A DNA stretch of 64,000 bases from JAHDBG01 sp963922685 (GTDB lineage: Bacteria > Pseudomonadota > Gammaproteobacteria > Chromatiales > Chromatiaceae): contig CAWUJM010000001.1 in the NCBI GenBank assembly GCA_963922685.1, forward strand, positions 1 through 64,000. The letters run 5' to 3'. This document shows, in pieces, positions 38,063 to 47,330 of the stretch (position 1 is the first letter of the stretch; every line of letters begins with the position of its first letter). The notes below the pieces were generated by a model. The model was not told the origin of the DNA, did no database searches, and saw only the letters and a list, made by a program, of their open reading frames with translations. The position numbers and the translations under genes were made by a program.

Positions 38063-38744
38063 ACCACCGTCTTATCATCCCAGAATGGCGGAACGGTTTC
38101 GCGGCTACCTGCCGGTCGTGGTGGATGTTGAAACCGGTGGCTTCAACCCGACCACCGATGCCTTGCTGGAAATTGCCGCGATCCCGCTCCGGCAGGATGC
38201 TACCGGCGGACTGCACCCGGCAGAACAACTATGCGAGCAGGTACAACCCTTTCCCGGTGCCAGGCTGAACCCGGCATCACTCAGCCTGAACCAGATCCAA
38301 CCGGACAACCCACTGCGCCAGGCCGTTGACGAAAAAGAAGCCCTGACCCGGATATTCCGCCCGATCCGCCAGGCCATCCTGGCCAGCGGCTGCAAACGCG
38401 CCATCCTGGTCGGACACAATGCAGCTTTTGACCTGGGCTTCATCAATGCGGCCGTCGCTCGCACTGACAGCAAACGCAACCCGTTTCACCCGTTCAGCAC
38501 CCTGGATACGGTCAGTCTGGCCGCACTGATGTACGGCCAGACCGTGCTGGCCCGCGCCAGCAGAATGGCCGGACTGGACTGGCATGCAAAACAGGCACAT
38601 GGTGCACAATATGACGCGACTCAGACCGCCCGGCTGTTCTGCCACATAGTCAACCACTGGCAACAATTATCGTCCGGTACATCCGGCCTGTGTGCTACCA
38701 GACCGGACATCCCTGAAAACCAGCGTGATACACTGATCACATGA
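38055..38744 (+). CDS. rnt: Ribonuclease T
   Basis: About 229 residues from the ATG overlapping the mlaA stop (ATGACTGA); a longer frame starting at 38010 is inside mlaA and rejected. DEDDh exonuclease motifs: VVDVETGGFNPTTDALLEIAA (Exo I), GHNAAFDLGFI (Exo II) and HGAQYDATQTA (Exo III). Trims tRNA and 5S/23S 3' ends. In the window it lies upstream of gspDE but is not obviously part of that unit. Confidence 0.95.
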   Translation: MTEPPSYHPRMAERFRGYLPVVVDVETGGFNPTTDALLEIAAIPLRQDATGGLHPAEQLCEQVQPFPGARLNPASLSLNQIQPDNPLRQAVDEKEALTRIFRPIRQAILASGCKRAILVGHNAAFDLGFINAAVARTDSKRNPFHPFSTLDTVSLAALMYGQTVLARASRMAGLDWHAKQAHGAQYDATQTARLFCHIVNHWQQLSSGTSGLCATRPDIPENQRDTLIT

Positions 38745-38775
38745 TCCTGCCCCCAAGCAACCCGGAGAATTCTGC

Positions 38776-41070
38776 GTGACAAAAACTCGTCTGTTGAGTG
38801 GCTGCACAGCACTTACTCTGACTCTGATGAGCCTGCTCAGCTGGGCGCAGCCGGTCAGCCTGAACCTGAAAAATGCTGATATTCGTTCAGTGATTGATAT
38901 GGTTTCCGGTATTACCGGCAAAAATTTTATCGTGGATCCGCGGGTCAAAGGCAAGGTGACACTCGTGTCATCCACACCGGTAGAGCCGGAAGAAGTCTAC
39001 GATATCTTTCTGTCCATCATGAAGGTGCATGGTTATGTCGCACTGGAAGAGGGCGGGATCGTCAACATACTGCCAGCGAATGAAGGGGTACGTGGTGCGC
39101 CACTGGATGCACGTACCGGCCATGACAGTCAGATGCAGATGCAGATCCAGGTCGTATCCGTGCGCAATGTGAAGGCAACGCAGCTGGTGCCGGCATTAAA
39201 GCCACTCGTTTCCAAAAATGGTCATTTGTCAGCACATGCCAGCTCCAATACACTCGTGATCTCAGATACGGGACGGCGCCTGCAACGTCTGATAGAGATT
39301 ATCCGCCGCCTGGATGTCCAGGAAGACAGTGGACTGGAGGCCGTCAGACTGAAACATGCCGCTGCATCGCAAGTGATCAGGACATTACAACCATTGCTGA
39401 CCAGCAGCGGCAAGGGCAAGGGCAGCATATTCGGTGAAGGCATTGCCGACCGAGGTATCCGGCTGGCAGCGGATGACCGCGCCAACATGGTACTGATGAC
39501 TGGCAGCAAGCAGGTCCGCAACCGCTTACGTATTCTGATAGAACAGCTGGATACCCCGATTTCCCATCAGGGCGAAACCCAGGTGGTCTACCTGAAATTT
39601 GCCAAAGCCGTTGATCTGGCTGAGGTTCTGCGCAGTACGCTGGACGAAAAATATCAGGACAGCGGCAACAATAAAAAAAGTCGGAACGCGACTGCACGCC
39701 AGGTCAGCATACAGGCCGATGAAGACATGAATGCATTACTGATTACGGCAGGTCCGGATCAGCATGCCGAAATTCAGGCTGTCATTCAGGCCCTGGATGT
39801 ACGCCGGGCACAAGTGCTGGTCGAAAGCCTGATTGTTGAAATGTCGGATGACCGGGCACGCAGCCTGGGCATACAGTGGCTCGCTGGAGACAAAGACCTG
39901 GTACAGTTGAGTAACGCCAGCACACTGGCGGCTACTGCGCTACAGCAAGGTAATGTGGTCGGACTGCTCAAGGCCGGGAAAGGATTGAATATCGGCGTGC
40001 TGGCGCGGGCACTATCAAATGATGGCGACGCGAATATCATCTCAACACCGAGCCTGATCACGCTGGACAATGCTGAAGCTGAAATCAATGTCGGACGTGA
40101 AGTGCCGTTTGTCACCGGTTCTTATACCAGTTCCGGCGGCAGCTCCGGTGCAGACAATCCGTTCACCACGATTCAGCGCAATGATGTCGGGCTGACGATG
40201 AAGATCACACCACAGATCAATCAGGGCTCGACCATCCGGCTGGATATTGATCAGGAAATCTCTAACCTGCTACCCGGTGCTGCTGCCCGGTTTGGTGCAA
40301 GCGATTTAGTCACCAGTAAACGTAGCATCAAAACCAGCGTCGTGGTGGAAGATGGCAATATCCTGGTACTGGGCGGCCTGGTTGATGACACATTGCGCGA
40401 AAGCCAGGTGAAGGTACCGATGCTGGGCGATGTGCCGGTTCTGGGACAACTGTTCAATTACCGTGAAGCAACCAAAGAAAAACGCAATCTGATGATTTTT
40501 ATCCGACCAAAGATCCTGCGTGATGCCGAGAGCAGCCATGCCCTGAGCGAACAACGGTATACCAGGATACGCAACCAGCAGCTGCAACAATACGAAGCCG
40601 GCTCACGTCTGCTATCTGATGACGATATTCCATTGCTGGCACCTGTAGACGACACAACATCTGAGCAGGCCGTTCCATCCCCGGAACCGCACATGAGTCA
40701 GCCTGCCGCCCCGGCAGAAAAACAGACGACACACAGCCCACAGCCAGCAACAAAGGCCGTGCAACAACCGGTCGTCACACCTGCGGCAGGACCAGCTTAC
40801 GATATCACACCGATACACCCTACCGAACGGCAGAAACTGCTGCACCCCCCGACGGTTAAACCAACACCGGCATCAGCACCTGAACCCGCCCCGCCCGGGA
40901 CAATATCACCGGTTGCAAAACCCACTACGTTTGCACAGGCACAGGAGCAACTACTGCACAGTCTGCCACGCTCTACCCGACCATCCGTGAACACCACGAC
41001 CGGAATCCGTGTGCCGGATAGGCAACCACAGAAAATGAGTCTGCCGGACCTGTTTAATCCAGGCGAATAG
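38776..41070 (+). CDS. gspD: Type II secretion system secretin GspD
   Basis: 764 residues from a GTG with CGGAGA upstream. A signal peptide (LTLTLMSLLSWAQP), N0 domain (LNLKNADIRSVIDMVSGITGKNF, VDPRVKGKVT), N1-N3 repeats and the secretin core (VGREVPFVTGSY, VGLTMKITPQIN, LGGLVDD) lead to a VPMLGDVPVLGQLF ending at about residue 570. A further 170-residue Pro/Thr/Ala-rich tail follows, which is long for the family. It forms the outer-membrane export channel. gspE follows after 2 nt; no other gsp gene is in the window. Confidence 0.95.
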   Translation: MTKTRLLSGCTALTLTLMSLLSWAQPVSLNLKNADIRSVIDMVSGITGKNFIVDPRVKGKVTLVSSTPVEPEEVYDIFLSIMKVHGYVALEEGGIVNILPANEGVRGAPLDARTGHDSQMQMQIQVVSVRNVKATQLVPALKPLVSKNGHLSAHASSNTLVISDTGRRLQRLIEIIRRLDVQEDSGLEAVRLKHAAASQVIRTLQPLLTSSGKGKGSIFGEGIADRGIRLAADDRANMVLMTGSKQVRNRLRILIEQLDTPISHQGETQVVYLKFAKAVDLAEVLRSTLDEKYQDSGNNKKSRNATARQVSIQADEDMNALLITAGPDQHAEIQAVIQALDVRRAQVLVESLIVEMSDDRARSLGIQWLAGDKDLVQLSNASTLAATALQQGNVVGLLKAGKGLNIGVLARALSNDGDANIISTPSLITLDNAEAEINVGREVPFVTGSYTSSGGSSGADNPFTTIQRNDVGLTMKITPQINQGSTIRLDIDQEISNLLPGAAARFGASDLVTSKRSIKTSVVVEDGNILVLGGLVDDTLRESQVKVPMLGDVPVLGQLFNYREATKEKRNLMIFIRPKILRDAESSHALSEQRYTRIRNQQLQQYEAGSRLLSDDDIPLLAPVDDTTSEQAVPSPEPHMSQPAAPAEKQTTHSPQPATKAVQQPVVTPAAGPAYDITPIHPTERQKLLHPPTVKPTPASAPEPAPPGTISPVAKPTTFAQAQEQLLHSLPRSTRPSVNTTTGIRVPDRQPQKMSLPDLFNPGE

Positions 41071-41072
41071 TA

Positions 41073-42575
41073 ATGGCCGCGAAGATAACAGGACTGAATG
41101 CTGCCGCAACAACTACAGAGCTCAGCCTGACCTATGCTGAGCGCCACAGCGTGTTGCTGGATTATGCAGAAAACGGAGACCTGACATTATTATGTCGTAC
41201 TGATACGTCATTGCGCGCATTACAGGAAGCACAACGCCAGGCTGGTGGTTACACCCGCATCCGGCGACTGGATGCGGAGGCCTTTGCGCAACGATTGCAG
41301 ATACAGCAGGACAGTACCGCCAATCAGGCGATGACAGCAATTGACGAGATCAGCGATGCAGTCACACTGGATTTTGATCGACTGGTTGGTGAACTGAACG
41401 ATCAACCGGAAGACCTGTTAGACAGTATAGAGGATGCGCCGGTTATCCGCTTACTGAATGCGTTATTCACCAAGGCGGTACAATTCAATGCATCCGATCT
41501 GCACATTGAGCAATATGAAGATTATCTGCGGGTCCGGATGCGCGTAGATGGCGAACTGCAACAGATGATGCGTGGCAAAAGAAGCCTGGCCCCCCTGCTG
41601 ATCTCGCGCATCAAGGTGATGGCAAAACTGGATATTGCGGAAAAGCGACTGCCGCAGGATGGCCGGATTGCGTTGCGGCTGGGGCGTCGTCAGGTCGACG
41701 TACGGGTATCGACTATGCCATCCGGTGTCGGCGAGCGAGCAGTATTACGTTTATTAGATAAAAGTGCCGGGCGGCTGCAACTGCGCGATCTGGGTATGCC
41801 AGCGCAGGTGGAACAGCTATCAGACCAGATCATTCGCCGACCACATGGTATGTTCCTGGTCACAGGCCCGACCGGGTCCGGTAAAACGACCACACTGTAT
41901 GCCGCACTGACCCGGCTGAATGATCATCGCCGCAACATCATGACCGTGGAAGACCCGATTGAATATGATCTGGAAGGGATCAACCAGACCCAGATCAATG
42001 CCAGAATCGGCATGAGCTTTGCGCACGGATTGCGGGCCATACTACGTCAGGATCCGGATGTGGTGATGGTCGGAGAGATTCGTGACAGCGAAACCTCAGA
42101 GATCGCTGTACAAGCCAGTCTGACCGGACACATGGTCTTTTCCACACTGCATACGAATACCGCCATCGGTGCCATCACCCGCTTACGTGACATGGGGGTG
42201 GAACCGTTTTTACTGGCCTCCAGCCTGTCCGGCATTCTGGCACAGCGACTGGTGCGTCAGTTGTGTCCCTGCGCTGAAACCTACCAGCCGGATGCGGCTG
42301 AGTGTGAACGTCTGGGGATCAGTACAAACAAGCACCTGCGGCGGCCACAAGGCTGTGATACCTGCAACCAGACCGGCTATCTGGGCCGGATCGGGGTATA
42401 TGAGCTGATAGCGATGGACGATACGCTGCGCGGCCATATTCATGCCGAAGCGAGTGAAGCCACCATGCTGGAACATGCACGTACCCGGAGTCCGGCATTG
42501 ATTGAATCTGCCATGGATCTGGTGCGGCAACACAAAACAGCGTACGAAGAGGTGTTACGCGTACTCGGCACATAA
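41073..42575 (+). CDS. gspE: Type II secretion ATPase GspE
   Basis: 500 residues. Walker A GPTGSGKT at 265-272, Asp box VEDPIEYDLEGINQTQ, Walker B LRQDPDVVMVGEIRD and His box SLTGHMVFSTLHT are intact. The C-terminal zinc region reads QLCPCAETYQP ... CDTCNQTGYLGR; most GspE proteins have CxxC at the first pair, here CxC. Powers pseudopilus assembly. Second gene of a gspDE pair; the N-terminal domain that binds GspL is present. Confidence 0.95.
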   Translation: MAAKITGLNAAATTTELSLTYAERHSVLLDYAENGDLTLLCRTDTSLRALQEAQRQAGGYTRIRRLDAEAFAQRLQIQQDSTANQAMTAIDEISDAVTLDFDRLVGELNDQPEDLLDSIEDAPVIRLLNALFTKAVQFNASDLHIEQYEDYLRVRMRVDGELQQMMRGKRSLAPLLISRIKVMAKLDIAEKRLPQDGRIALRLGRRQVDVRVSTMPSGVGERAVLRLLDKSAGRLQLRDLGMPAQVEQLSDQIIRRPHGMFLVTGPTGSGKTTTLYAALTRLNDHRRNIMTVEDPIEYDLEGINQTQINARIGMSFAHGLRAILRQDPDVVMVGEIRDSETSEIAVQASLTGHMVFSTLHTNTAIGAITRLRDMGVEPFLLASSLSGILAQRLVRQLCPCAETYQPDAAECERLGISTNKHLRRPQGCDTCNQTGYLGRIGVYELIAMDDTLRGHIHAEASEATMLEHARTRSPALIESAMDLVRQHKTAYEEVLRVLGT

Positions 42576-42682
42576 CCGACGGGCACCTCTGCAACCAATG
42601 GTACCCAACTTCAATCGCAGCGTTCTGTGCGTAGCAAAGCTGCAGTTGCAGAATCCACCTGATCTATCCTGTCTGCTTTCCG

Positions 42683-42731
42683 GGCTATGGATTCCGCGAC
42701 TTCGCGCGGAATGACGTGGTGTCATCCTGAA
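42683..42731. repeat. 49-bp dispersed palindromic repeat, copy 2
   Basis: Same hairpin (42691-42712) and semi-conserved tail as the copy at 2169-2217, aligned over 49 bp without gaps. Downstream of gspE. Family not identified. Confidence 0.75.
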
Positions 42732-42767
42732 AGTTGTCACGAGGGTGGTTGTGCCACCTTACTGAAA

Positions 42768-42878
42768 AGCGTTATCCGGTCACGACCCTCCGAGGGCGTC
42801 TGCGGCCCGGATGGCCGCAGCCGAGCCCCCATGGATGGATTTATGGCGTATCTCGGAGGGCCGTGACCGGATAACGCT
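42768..42878. repeat. Large inverted repeat with inner hairpin (MITE-like)
   Basis: Arms 42768-42794 and 42852-42878 (27 nt) are complementary at 26 positions. Between them an inner hairpin CTGCGGCC-CGGAT-GGCCGCAG (42800-42820) and a segment reading GAGCCCCCATGGATGGATTT resemble a widely dispersed gammaproteobacterial repeat. No coding potential. The rest of the 42576-42952 gap contains only this, the 49-bp repeat and unremarkable sequence. Confidence 0.8.
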
Positions 42879-42952
42879 GGCACTGAGATTGCCACATCTC
42901 CTCAACTCATCAGCAGACAAGTCAACCAGTTTATGTCAGAGCGATCAGGTTC

Positions 42953-43930
42953 GTGATACAGCATGTCATTGTGCCCGATCTGCTCGGGTCGTTTCCGTCC
43001 TCTGTCACTTTGCCCGAGCTGCCGCCGTTGCCCATGTTATCGCGTCTGCTCAGCCGGGCTGAGCGCAGTGCAGCCCCGACTGGTTATGCGCCAACACTGT
43101 TTGCGTTATCCGGCCTGCCGGTTGAGCCTGATCAGGATTTGCCGACCGGAGCACTCAGCTGGCACCTGAATCCGGCACTGGCACCGGATCAGTGGGTCTG
43201 TCAGGCAGATCCGATTCATTTACAACCGGATCAGGATCGGCTGCTTGCATTTGATTTTCACCACCAGCCGCTTGGCCTGACAGAAGCTGAGGCCCTGATC
43301 AGACTGTTCAATGATCACTTCGATAGTGAAGGACTACATTTATGGCTGGCAGAGCCGAATCACTGGTTCTTATCTGCCGAACAGGCACCAGACATCCGGA
43401 CGCATCCCCTGAGCATGGTGCAGGGACGCCCGATGGCGCGCTTTTTACCGACTGGTCCGGATGCCACCCGATGGCACGCATTACTGAATGAAACGCAGAT
43501 GTTGTGGCATCAGTCACCACCGAATCTGCGTCGGGCGGCAGATGACCTGCCGGTAGTGAATGGTTTGTGGCTGAGCGGGGGTGGTTGTCTGCCGCAGGCA
43601 GTGCCACACCAGTTTGCCGGGGTCAGTGGCGACAGCCGATTATTGCAGGGTATGGCTCAGCGAGCCAGGCTATGTGGTGGCTTCCGGCAGGCTGCGGCCA
43701 TACATGTGTTATCAGCACCGGGGCGAGCAGTACAGGATGCTGATCCGGCGGCCTGGATAGTCGCGCTGCACCAGCTGGAACATCAGTTGGCTCTGTTGTG
43801 TCATGGCGAGGTGATCCTGTTTCCCTGTGCCGGACAGAGATGGCACTGGCGACCGGGTCGGCGCTGGTGGTGCCGTACCCGACCAGTCACCGACTGGCTG
43901 ATCTCAGATACTGTGGCGCAAACAATCTGA
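42953..43930 (+). CDS. RpfE-type conserved protein (often annotated phosphoglycerate mutase-like)
   Basis: 325 residues from a GTG. The central stretch (LLAFDFHHQPLGLTEAEALI, LFNDHFDSEGLHLW, GPDATRWHALLNETQM, then VNGLWLSGGG) matches proteins called RpfE in Xanthomonas and 'phosphoglycerate mutase regulatory' in betaproteobacteria, which commonly adjoin recJ. Here no recJ is near. Biochemical role is unclear. Start choice is uncertain because the ribosome site is weak. I recognise the family only by these motifs. Confidence 0.6.
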   Translation: MIQHVIVPDLLGSFPSSVTLPELPPLPMLSRLLSRAERSAAPTGYAPTLFALSGLPVEPDQDLPTGALSWHLNPALAPDQWVCQADPIHLQPDQDRLLAFDFHHQPLGLTEAEALIRLFNDHFDSEGLHLWLAEPNHWFLSAEQAPDIRTHPLSMVQGRPMARFLPTGPDATRWHALLNETQMLWHQSPPNLRRAADDLPVVNGLWLSGGGCLPQAVPHQFAGVSGDSRLLQGMAQRARLCGGFRQAAAIHVLSAPGRAVQDADPAAWIVALHQLEHQLALLCHGEVILFPCAGQRWHWRPGRRWWCRTRPVTDWLISDTVAQTI

Positions 43931-43986
43931 CCCGAATCCGGTTGAAACAGGAAAGTAGCCCGATTCCCACAGATACCCCGGTTTGA

Positions 43987-43995
43987 TGTTATAAT
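43987..43995 (+). promoter_or_regulatory. Extended -10 promoter element before the secreted protein gene
   Basis: TGTTATAAT is an extended -10 (TGnTATAAT) with no good -35, 70 nt before the ATG at 44065. Located in an A/T-rich stretch. Confidence 0.4.
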
Positions 43996-44064
43996 ACAGC
44001 GAACCATTTCTTTAATATTACGGTGTTCTTACGCAACATCAGATTCTGTAAAGAGGTTAAGTTT

Positions 44065-44712
44065 ATGGTTCGTAAAATATTATTAAGTGTATCCATGGCC
44101 TTGTCCGCCAGCCATTCTGTTTCTGCTGCCTGCATGGACGATCTGGAAATGCATGGCAATCCCATCACAGGTCTGTCTTCCCCTGCACCTGAGACTAGGC
44201 CCGGAGTTGCTGCTAACCGGAGTTATGTCGACAGATACGTTGCAAAACTTGATCGGGACCGCTACAACGCCACTCTTCTGAACGAGGAAACAAACAGCAG
44301 CTCCTCTGAAGAACAGAGCTGGTTTGATGCGCAGGTGTACTGCAATGAACTGACTGCTTCTGCCGTGCTGAGTGACGGAACAGTATCTGCAGAGAAATAC
44401 GATGACTGGTATCTGCCAGCCAGAGTTGAGTGGATCTCAGTCTGTCTGAATCAGGGTAGTACACTGAACTATGCTGAGCAGACCTGGACCGCCGGTGGTG
44501 CATGTGCAGCCAGTGACGTTATGTACTGGACCAGCACTCTGCATTCAGCACCTGTCACCTTTCAAGGTGAAGGTACTTGGGATGTAATGAAATTTGACCT
44601 TAATAGATATGAATTTTATGTTACCGGGACAGCAGAAATATTTAATCCGGCAACCGGTGAAACGATGCGGATTAATCCTGATCTGAAAAAACAGACACGG
44701 TGCATCAGATAA
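44065..44712 (+). CDS. Secreted DUF1566 (Lcl C-terminal)-like protein
   Basis: 215 residues from the ATG at 44065, preceded by AGAGG; a frame start at 44023 has no signal. A signal peptide (ILLSVSMALSASHSVSAA) is followed by a Ser-rich stretch and a DUF1566-type domain (WFDAQVYCNELTAS, DDWYLPARVEWISVCL, YWTSTLHS), a C-type-lectin-like fold seen in secreted and surface proteins. Four or more Cys residues could form disulfides. The ligand is unknown. Convergent with radA, 5 nt apart at the stops. Confidence 0.65.
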   Translation: MVRKILLSVSMALSASHSVSAACMDDLEMHGNPITGLSSPAPETRPGVAANRSYVDRYVAKLDRDRYNATLLNEETNSSSSEEQSWFDAQVYCNELTASAVLSDGTVSAEKYDDWYLPARVEWISVCLNQGSTLNYAEQTWTAGGACAASDVMYWTSTLHSAPVTFQGEGTWDVMKFDLNRYEFYVTGTAEIFNPATGETMRINPDLKKQTRCIR

Positions 44713-44717
44713 ACCCT

Positions 44718-46088
44718 TCAGGCTATTCCTGCAGCCTCAGTCGCTTCTGTAATACGGCTGATCGCATCAATCCGTAATCCGGTGACCGGTTTTTTAGGTG
44801 CATTTGATTTCGGAATAATTGCCTGACTGAAGCCATGCCGGGCTGCCTCGTACAATCTTTCCTGACCGTTCGGAACAGGCCGCAATTCACCTGCCAGGCC
44901 GACTTCACCAAAAATCACCAGGCTTCGGGATAACGGAATATCCCGATAACTGGACAGAGCAGCCAGCAATACTGCTAAATCAGCAGCGGGTTCGCTGACC
45001 CGAACACCACCGACAATATTCAGAAACACATCCTGATCAGACATCCCGATGCCACCGTGTTTATGCAGCACAGCCAGTAGCATAGAAAGCCGGTGCTGAT
45101 CCGAACCGAGTGCAATGCGACGTGGATTACCGGAAGCATTCTGATCAACCAGTGCCTGAATCTCAACCAGCAGCGGACGCGTTCCTTCGCGGGTTACCAG
45201 TACCGCGCTGCCCGGTACCGGTTCTTCATGTGGCGATAAAAACAAGGCCGATGGATTACTGATCTCACGCAGGCCCTGGCCAGTCATCGCAAACACACCC
45301 AACTCATTCACTGCACCAAAACGATTCTTTATCGTTCTTACCAGCCTCAGCTGACTCCCTGCCTCACCTTCAAAATACAGCACTGTATCCACCATGTGCT
45401 CCAGCACACGTGGCCCCGCCAGCGCACCTTCCTTAGTCACATGACCCACCAGCAAAACACTGGTATTTGTATGCTTTGCATATTGTACAAGACGTGCAGC
45501 CGACTCTCTGACCTGTGCGACGGAGCCAGGTGCAGATTGCAGCGTGTCGGTAAAAAAGGTCTGGATTGAGTCCATCACCAATACCTGCGGCTGGTGCTTC
45601 TGCACCTGCTCCAGGATATGTTCAATACAGGTTTCGGTCAGCAGATGCAGCCGCTCGCGCGCCAGATTTAATCGTTGCGCGCGCAGACTGATTTGTTGTG
45701 CAGATTCTTCGCCACTGACATACAAGGTAGACAGATGGCCTGCCAGTGCAGCCAGGGTCTGCAGCAATAAAGTGGATTTACCAATGCCCGGATTACCGCC
45801 AATCAGGATGACAGAACCGGGCACAAGCCCGCCACCGAGCACCCGGTCCAGTTCAGCCAGTCCGGTGGCCAGCCGCTGCGTCGCTGTGGCCTGTATATCG
45901 GCCAGGTTGCAGATACCGGATACCTGCGGTGCACCAGCATAGTTGGTATAGCGCGTCTGCCGGCTTGGCTGCGCCACCGACTCAACCAACCGATTCCAGG
46001 CCCCACACTCAGCACACTGGCCTGACCACTTGGCAGACTGGGCACCGCAGGCCTCACAACGGTAATGCGGTTTTTCAGGTTTTGCCAT
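44718..46088 (-). CDS. radA: DNA repair protein RadA (Sms)
   Basis: 456 residues from the ATG at 46086-46088. N-terminal zinc finger (CEACGAQSAKWSGQCAECGAW), RecA-like ATPase with Walker A GGNPGIGKST, the RadA-specific KNRFG motif (IKNRFGAVNE), and a C-terminal Lon-protease-like domain. It drives branch migration in recombination. A start further out (46154) would add a tail without similarity. Follows pheA by 108 nt on the same strand. Confidence 0.96.
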   Translation of the reverse strand: MAKPEKPHYRCEACGAQSAKWSGQCAECGAWNRLVESVAQPSRQTRYTNYAGAPQVSGICNLADIQATATQRLATGLAELDRVLGGGLVPGSVILIGGNPGIGKSTLLLQTLAALAGHLSTLYVSGEESAQQISLRAQRLNLARERLHLLTETCIEHILEQVQKHQPQVLVMDSIQTFFTDTLQSAPGSVAQVRESAARLVQYAKHTNTSVLLVGHVTKEGALAGPRVLEHMVDTVLYFEGEAGSQLRLVRTIKNRFGAVNELGVFAMTGQGLREISNPSALFLSPHEEPVPGSAVLVTREGTRPLLVEIQALVDQNASGNPRRIALGSDQHRLSMLLAVLHKHGGIGMSDQDVFLNIVGGVRVSEPAADLAVLLAALSSYRDIPLSRSLVIFGEVGLAGELRPVPNGQERLYEAARHGFSQAIIPKSNAPKKPVTGLRIDAISRITEATEAAGIA

Positions 46089-46196
46089 AGGGGGCGTTCT
46101 CAATGAGCTGAGTGGCAATGATTTCGAGTCATTTTTTGTGCTGACAAGGCGCAATGAGGAGTAATAGTCATTCTATTGCGACGAGTTGCAACACAG

Positions 46197-47327
46197 TCAG
46201 CGCGAAAAAGGGCCGGAATCAAGCCATGAAGCTGATTGAGAACACCCCCCGGGGTACGACCCCAGAAGTTTGCAGAAACAGGCTTGCTGAGATAACCCTG
46301 CGAGAGCAGCAGCGACATCTGCGTCCTGCTGATGTCCCAACAGATCGACAAAAAAGAGGTAATCCCAGCGGCCCTGACGGGATGGCCGCGACTCAATCCG
46401 GCTCATACTGATATGGTGTTCTGCCAGCGGTGCCAGCAGATGATATAACCCGCCAGGCTGATTCCGGGTAGATAAAATCAGGCTGGTCTTATCCTGACCA
46501 GAGGGTTCCGGTTGTTGTGCACCGAGCACAACAAAGCGAGTCGTGTTATCTGCTACATCAGCAATAGCATGTGCCAGCGTCTGCAACTGATAATGAGTTG
46601 CAGCCTCACAGCCGGCAATCGCCGCTGTATGCGGCTGTTGCGCTGCTCTGCGGGCTGCAGCACCATTACTGTCAACAGCGACACAGGTCGCCTGCGGCAG
46701 ATGTTTGCTGAGCCAGTGGCGACATTGTGCCAGCGCCTGCTGATGTGCATACACCGTCTGCACCTGCGCTAAAGGTTGTGCCTGGCCCAGCAACTGGTGC
46801 TGAATACGTAATGTGACCTCAGCACAAATAAATAAAGTCGTCTGCACCAGACAATCCAGCGTGTGATTGACGGCACCTTCAGTCGAGTTTTCAATCGGGA
46901 CTACGCCATAATCGACTTCGCGCATCTCGACAGCGCGGAAGATATCCGCGATCTGAGCATGAGGCTGCAACTGGACTGCCTGTCCGAAATGCTGCCATGC
47001 CGCTGTTTCAGTATAGGTGCCCGCCGGGCCCAGAAACGCCACCGTGAGCGGCTGTTCCAGTGCCAGACAGGCTGACATCACCTCCCGGAACAAACGCACC
47101 AGCACATCAGAGCTGAGGGGCCCCGGGTTATTTGCAGCCAGTTGACGCAACACCTGCGCTTCACGCTCCGGACGATACATGGGAGCATCCGGATCAGCCA
47201 CTCGCTTTAACTGACCAATCTGTTGTGCACACACAGCGCGCTGGTTCAGTAATTTCATCATGTGCTGATCAATCTGATCAATCTCAGCGCGAGCCTGAGC
47301 TAGGGTAACGTCCGTCATATCATTCAC
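46197..47327 (-). CDS. pheA: Chorismate mutase/prephenate dehydratase (P-protein)
   Basis: 376 residues. N-terminal chorismate mutase (DQHMMKLLNQRAVCAQQIGQLK, YRPEREAQVL), prephenate dehydratase (FLGPAGTYTETAA, VPIENSTEGAVNHTLDCL), and an ACT regulatory domain with the phenylalanine-binding ESRP motif (GGLYHLL, IESRPSRQGRWDYLFF). Makes phenylpyruvate for phenylalanine and is feedback-inhibited. It starts 3 nt after the upstream binding-protein stop, so the two may share a transcript; it lacks the usual aro and his neighbours. The last 20 residues after LGSYP extend into a low-similarity tail. Confidence 0.96.
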   Translation of the reverse strand: MNDMTDVTLAQARAEIDQIDQHMMKLLNQRAVCAQQIGQLKRVADPDAPMYRPEREAQVLRQLAANNPGPLSSDVLVRLFREVMSACLALEQPLTVAFLGPAGTYTETAAWQHFGQAVQLQPHAQIADIFRAVEMREVDYGVVPIENSTEGAVNHTLDCLVQTTLFICAEVTLRIQHQLLGQAQPLAQVQTVYAHQQALAQCRHWLSKHLPQATCVAVDSNGAAARRAAQQPHTAAIAGCEAATHYQLQTLAHAIADVADNTTRFVVLGAQQPEPSGQDKTSLILSTRNQPGGLYHLLAPLAEHHISMSRIESRPSRQGRWDYLFFVDLLGHQQDADVAAALAGLSQQACFCKLLGSYPGGCSQSASWLDSGPFSR

Positions 47328-47330
47328 CTG

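Noticed and set aside
46089..46196. Possible dispersed repeat or regulatory element between pheA and radA
   Set aside because: The segment has a loosely palindromic look (CAAGGCGCAATGAGG... to ...GTTGCAACACAG) but I could not define arms or a second copy in the window.
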